Assembly (NCBI RefSeq): GCF_017876575.1
Contig: NZ_JAGIOE010000001.1
Span: 4,010,443-4,074,442, forward strand
DNA from: Paeniglutamicibacter psychrophenolicus
GTDB taxonomy: Bacteria; Actinomycetota; Actinomycetes; Actinomycetales; Micrococcaceae
Direction of reading: 5' to 3'
Length of the DNA: 64,000 bases
The position numbers and the translations under genes were made by a program. The stretch's first letter is position 1; the number at the start of each line of letters is the position of its first letter. Shown here in pieces: positions 60,833-64,000 of the stretch. The notes under the pieces were generated by a model, which did no database searches, had not been told where the DNA came from, and saw only the letters and a list, made by a program, of their open reading frames with translations.

Positions 60833-63763
60833 ATGGCCCCCGATCGTGAATGGAGCGGCCCGGAACTCGTGGGTCGCTCCCTGGAACTGGATCTCATTGG
60901 CGACACGCTGCACAGCGCCGTCGCCCATACCGCGGACACCCTGGTGGTTTCCGGGGACCCGGGCGTTGGAAAGACGGCATTGGTCAGGCAGGCCTGCGCA
61001 AGGACGGATCCCGCGACATTGGTCCTGGTGGGCGAGGCCCTGCCCTTGGCGTCGGTAAACCTCCCCTTCCTCCCCCTGCGCACAGCATTCCGCGATGCCC
61101 GTCTCCAGGAAGGTTTCCCCCGGCCCGTATTCGGATCCGGCGGCCAGGCAACAAATGATTCCATTGCGGCCATCGACAACTGGCTGTCGGTGATCAGCCG
61201 GGCCCGACCGGTCGTGCTGGTGATCGATGACCTGCATTGGGCCGACGAGGCCACCCTCGACACCCTGCGGTATCTCATCGCGGGGCCCCGCGACAGGCCC
61301 CTGTCCATCCTCGCCACCGTGCGCAACGGCGCGGTCGGCGGCGAGCACCCGTTGCAGCGCTGGCTGGCGGATGTCCGAAGCATGCCACGTGTTTCCTGGC
61401 TGCCGCTGAGGCCACTGGACTACGCGGCGACGGGGGCCCAGCTGGCCCAGGCGCTGGGTGCGGAACCGCACCAGTCCTTGATCAGCGAGGTTTTTTCGCA
61501 CACGGCCGGGAACCCCTACCTGAACCGGCTGATGGTTTCCGGTCTGCCGGCGGACTCGCGGCACCTGCCCCCACGCCTACCGCCGGACCTGAGAGCGGCG
61601 GTCCTGCGATCCTGGCATTCGCTTTCGCCCCAGGCGCGCGAGCTCACCGAGGTGATGGCCGTCGGCGGGCATCCGATGCGCGCCGAGGACCTGGATGAGC
61701 TGGTACAGCAACCAGCGGCACGCGACGAGGCACCGGCGCTCTTGGACGAGGCGGCGGCCGCGGGAATCACCGACCGCCAACCCGGCGGAATCCTGTGGTG
61801 GTTCCACCATCCGCTCATCGCCGAGGTCCTCGAACAGCGACTCGAGGACGGACATCGACGGCGGTTGCACGCGGCATTCGCGGCACACGAGGCCAGGCTG
61901 CTGGATCGCGGGTCCCCCGCGGATTTCGAGACCCTGGCCGCCTTGGCCCACCACCATGATGCTGCCGGGAACACTGCCGACGCCTTCGCGTGGACCCTGC
62001 GCGCCGCAGCGGCCGCCACCGAAGCCGGCGGAATGGGCGGTGAAGTGCGCCTGCTGCGCCGCGCCCTGGAGCTCCAGGGCAGCCTCGGCCACGACCCGCA
62101 GGAACGTGAAGCGCTGCTCAAGTCCTTGCGCGCCGCCGCGGCAAACGCCGGGGCCATGGAAGACGAGCTGGAAGTCATCGAGGCCTTGATCGCGGAGACC
62201 GCCGCCGCACATCGGCCGCTTGAGCTGGCCGAATTGCTGGTGCGGGATGCCGAGCTGCGCTTCACCACCGGCCGGGAGTTCCTGGCACGTGCCCGGATGC
62301 AGCGCGCCGTCGAACTGGCCGGTGCGGATGTGGACAGCCGGCAATATGCCCTGGCCCTGGCCGGGCTTGCCGCCGCCGAGTTGTGGAACAACGAACCCCG
62401 CGGCGCCGCCCATGCATCCGAGGCCCTGGCCGCCGCCCGGCGGCCGGGCAATTCCCGGGCCCTGTCGTCCGCCCTGAGCGCCAACGCCATGGCCGCCATC
62501 GCCACCGGTGACCTGGCCCGGTGCCGCGAGCTGTCGGTGACGGCGGTGGAAGCAGCGGCACACACCCGGGATTTCTGGGCCTTGTTCAGCGCCATCATGT
62601 GGCAGGCAAGCGCCACGGAGGCCTGGGACAGCCAGCCCTATATCGATTGCCTCGAGGCCGGGCGCCAGACCCTGGCCGGGTTGGGGGCCCCGCACGTGTA
62701 CATCGCCACGATTTCCGGATACATGGCAAGCAGCTACATGGCCATTGGCCGGTGGAAGGAATGCGGCCTGGCGCTTCGCGTGGCCCTGGGATCGGACCCC
62801 GGGGTCATGGGAGACGCCGGGGTCCGGCTGACGGCCGCCCGGCTGGCGCTGTGGCAGGGCAGGCAACACGAGGCGGAAACACACCTGGCCCGCGCCGAGG
62901 AGATATCGGCGCAGAAGTCCGAGTTCATGAACCTTCCCTTTGATCCCGTCAGGGCCGAGGTCTTTCTGGCGGCGGGCAATCCCGGCGCGGCCTATGAGAT
63001 TGCCATGCGAAACGCCAACCCCGAACGCATGGGCCGGAACATGAACGAATGGAAGCTGCCGCTGGCCGCCCGCGCACTGGCCGACCTCATCGAAAGAGCC
63101 AAGGGCGAGGGCCGGCCCACAGAGGAGCTGTTGGCGCTCGCCGACGACCTGCTGCGGCGTTTCCCCAGCCTGCCGCACGAGGCCTTCGAATCCGAGCTGT
63201 ACACCCGGCAGCTGGAGGCCTTCACCCTGCTGTACCGGGCCGAGATCGGCCGTGCCCGTTCGGCCCCCGGGAACCCGGAAGAATGGGTAGTGGCCGCTGA
63301 CGCATTCCGGGACACATCGCTTTGCTGGGAGGAAGCCTATGCCTGTTGGCGGGCCGTGGAGGCCCTGCTGGTGCCTTCGGGCACCGATCGCGCCAAGGCC
63401 ACCGAATTCCTTCGCCGCGGACTTGGGCTGTCTCGGCAGCTCCAGGCGCTTCCGCTCCTCACCGCGCTGCAGGAAATTGCCGCCCAGGCCAGGATCGCCA
63501 CGCTCGGCCCGGTCCCGGGATCCCCTGCGGGCGGCTCGGTGCAATGGCCGGGCCTGACCGTGCGCGAACGGGAGCTGCTTGGCCATGTGGTCTCCGGTGC
63601 CACCTACGCCCAGATCGCCCGGGCGTTGGACATCAGCGAGAAGACCGTCAGCACGCACGTGTCGAGCATGCTGCGCAAGACGGGCACGGCAAACCGCAAG
63701 GAACTCTCCCGGCTGGTCACGGGCCAGGCAAACGCCCGGGCCCCCGGGCACGGCGGGCCCTGA
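60833..63763 (+). CDS. LuxR-type regulator with AAA/STAND ATPase and TPR-like region (LAL/MalT-like)
   Basis: This large transcription activator has 976 residues. An N-terminal ATPase has Walker A GDPGVGKT at residues 41-48 and Walker B VVLVIDDLHWAD near 128-138. A long helical region of TPR-like sequence spans about 330-890. The C-terminal LuxR HTH lies around 908-966 (LTVRERELLGHVVSGATYAQ; ARALDISEKTVSTHVSSMLR). Such LAL proteins bind an inducer and then activate nearby genes. It is divergent from the small secreted protein/lipoprotein operon, and a second secreted-protein-like gene ends 105 bases past its stop. The ribosome-binding site is weak. Confidence 0.9.
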   Translation: MAPDREWSGPELVGRSLELDLIGDTLHSAVAHTADTLVVSGDPGVGKTALVRQACARTDPATLVLVGEALPLASVNLPFLPLRTAFRDARLQEGFPRPVFGSGGQATNDSIAAIDNWLSVISRARPVVLVIDDLHWADEATLDTLRYLIAGPRDRPLSILATVRNGAVGGEHPLQRWLADVRSMPRVSWLPLRPLDYAATGAQLAQALGAEPHQSLISEVFSHTAGNPYLNRLMVSGLPADSRHLPPRLPPDLRAAVLRSWHSLSPQARELTEVMAVGGHPMRAEDLDELVQQPAARDEAPALLDEAAAAGITDRQPGGILWWFHHPLIAEVLEQRLEDGHRRRLHAAFAAHEARLLDRGSPADFETLAALAHHHDAAGNTADAFAWTLRAAAAATEAGGMGGEVRLLRRALELQGSLGHDPQEREALLKSLRAAAANAGAMEDELEVIEALIAETAAAHRPLELAELLVRDAELRFTTGREFLARARMQRAVELAGADVDSRQYALALAGLAAAELWNNEPRGAAHASEALAAARRPGNSRALSSALSANAMAAIATGDLARCRELSVTAVEAAAHTRDFWALFSAIMWQASATEAWDSQPYIDCLEAGRQTLAGLGAPHVYIATISGYMASSYMAIGRWKECGLALRVALGSDPGVMGDAGVRLTAARLALWQGRQHEAETHLARAEEISAQKSEFMNLPFDPVRAEVFLAAGNPGAAYEIAMRNANPERMGRNMNEWKLPLAARALADLIERAKGEGRPTEELLALADDLLRRFPSLPHEAFESELYTRQLEAFTLLYRAEIGRARSAPGNPEEWVVAADAFRDTSLCWEEAYACWRAVEALLVPSGTDRAKATEFLRRGLGLSRQLQALPLLTALQEIAAQARIATLGPVPGSPAGGSVQWPGLTVRERELLGHVVSGATYAQIARALDISEKTVSTHVSSMLRKTGTANRKELSRLVTGQANARAPGHGGP

Positions 63764-63817
63764 GCAGGCCACCGGCGGCAGGACACCGCGGTCCACGCGT
63801 GTCTTGGACCCGACATG

Positions 63818-63853
63818 GGCTTGCCGGCCGGGCCGAAGCCCGGCCGGCAAGCC
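63818..63853. terminator. Perfect hairpin between regulator and secreted-protein gene
   Basis: A 16-base perfect GC-rich stem (GGCTTGCCGGCCGGGC and its complement) with a 4-base loop lies between the two convergent stop codons (63763 and 63868). No T-run is visible on either side. Confidence 0.75.
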
Positions 63854-63867
63854 GGTGTCGTTGATGC

Positions 63868-64000
63868 CTAACGCTCGGGGACCCAGGACGGGGCCACGAC
63901 GCCGGCCCCGGTCAGGCTGTCGCAGTGGACCAGTTGCGTTCCGATCCGTGTCAGCGAACACGTGGAGGTATCCGTGGTGACGGTGCTGACCGTGGTTTGT
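63868..64000 (-). CDS. C-terminal part of a secreted-protein-like gene (start outside window)
   Basis: The last 43 codons read TTVSTVTTDTSTCSLTRIGT, then QLVHCDSLTGAGVVAPSWVP and ER before a TAG at 63868-63870. The pattern C-N10-C, followed by a GAGVxxPxW segment, resembles that of the small secreted protein at 60376-60678. The frame is open to the right edge of the window, so the start, and any signal peptide, lies beyond position 64000. Confidence 0.6.
   Translation of the reverse strand, partial: QTTVSTVTTDTSTCSLTRIGTQLVHCDSLTGAGVVAPSWVPER

Overview
The window is about 64 kb of high-GC actinobacterial chromosome. Codon use, the gene order rpsB-tsf-pyrH-frr-cdsA with an M23 peptidase gene upstream, the DivIVA-repeat protein, the LytS/LytTR-acetate permease cluster and tRNA genes without encoded CCA all fit the family Micrococcaceae (Arthrobacter / Paeniglutamicibacter relatives). 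The species cannot be fixed from the sequence alone. Most genes lie on the minus strand.

Layout. Positions 1-11.3 kb hold two tandem Dpp/Opp-type peptide ABC transporter operons. One encodes separate ATPases (the last gene runs off the left edge) and the other a fused double ATPase. At 11.5-15.8 kb is a branched-chain-type 2-oxo-acid dehydrogenase operon (E1 alpha, E1 beta, E2) with a divergent Lrp/AsnC regulator. From 16 to 23.7 kb two acetate-permease-like symporter modules, each with a small membrane partner, flank a LytS-type kinase and a LytTR response regulator. A zeta-toxin/HTH-antitoxin module sits in opposite orientation between kinase and regulator. From 23.8 to 29.9 kb is the conserved translation, nucleotide and lipid block: DivIVA-like, cdsA, frr, pyrH, tsf, rpsB, M23 peptidase. 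From 30 to 43.7 kb are two GT4 glycosyltransferases, a DMT transporter, a CDP-alcohol phosphatidyltransferase, a holin-like membrane protein, an ABC-F protein, a lipase-maturation-factor-like protein, three tRNA genes (one CAU, two near-identical tRNA-Asn) and the dusB-dgt-dnaG run.

The right third is accessory in character. It holds an LLM oxidoreductase, a GntR/YtrA-type regulator with a clear double operator and a membrane-protein partner, and a secreted GH101 endo-alpha-N-acetylgalactosaminidase of 1300 residues. Next come a decayed HigBA-like toxin-antitoxin pair (in-frame amber codon in the antitoxin), an AAA ATPase-GNAT two-gene unit preceded by short tandem repeats, and a second GNAT gene next to glyS. 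A gene graveyard follows: a frameshifted membrane protein, a truncated DNA/RNA endonuclease and an IS5-like transposase remnant.

The last 6 kb holds what looks to me like the most novel arrangement. A large LuxR-type ATPase regulator is divergent from a small operon encoding a 100-residue secreted Cys protein and two paralogous tandem lipoproteins. A gene whose product resembles that small secreted protein begins beyond the window and ends just past the regulator. I propose this as a regulated cell-surface system of unknown function.
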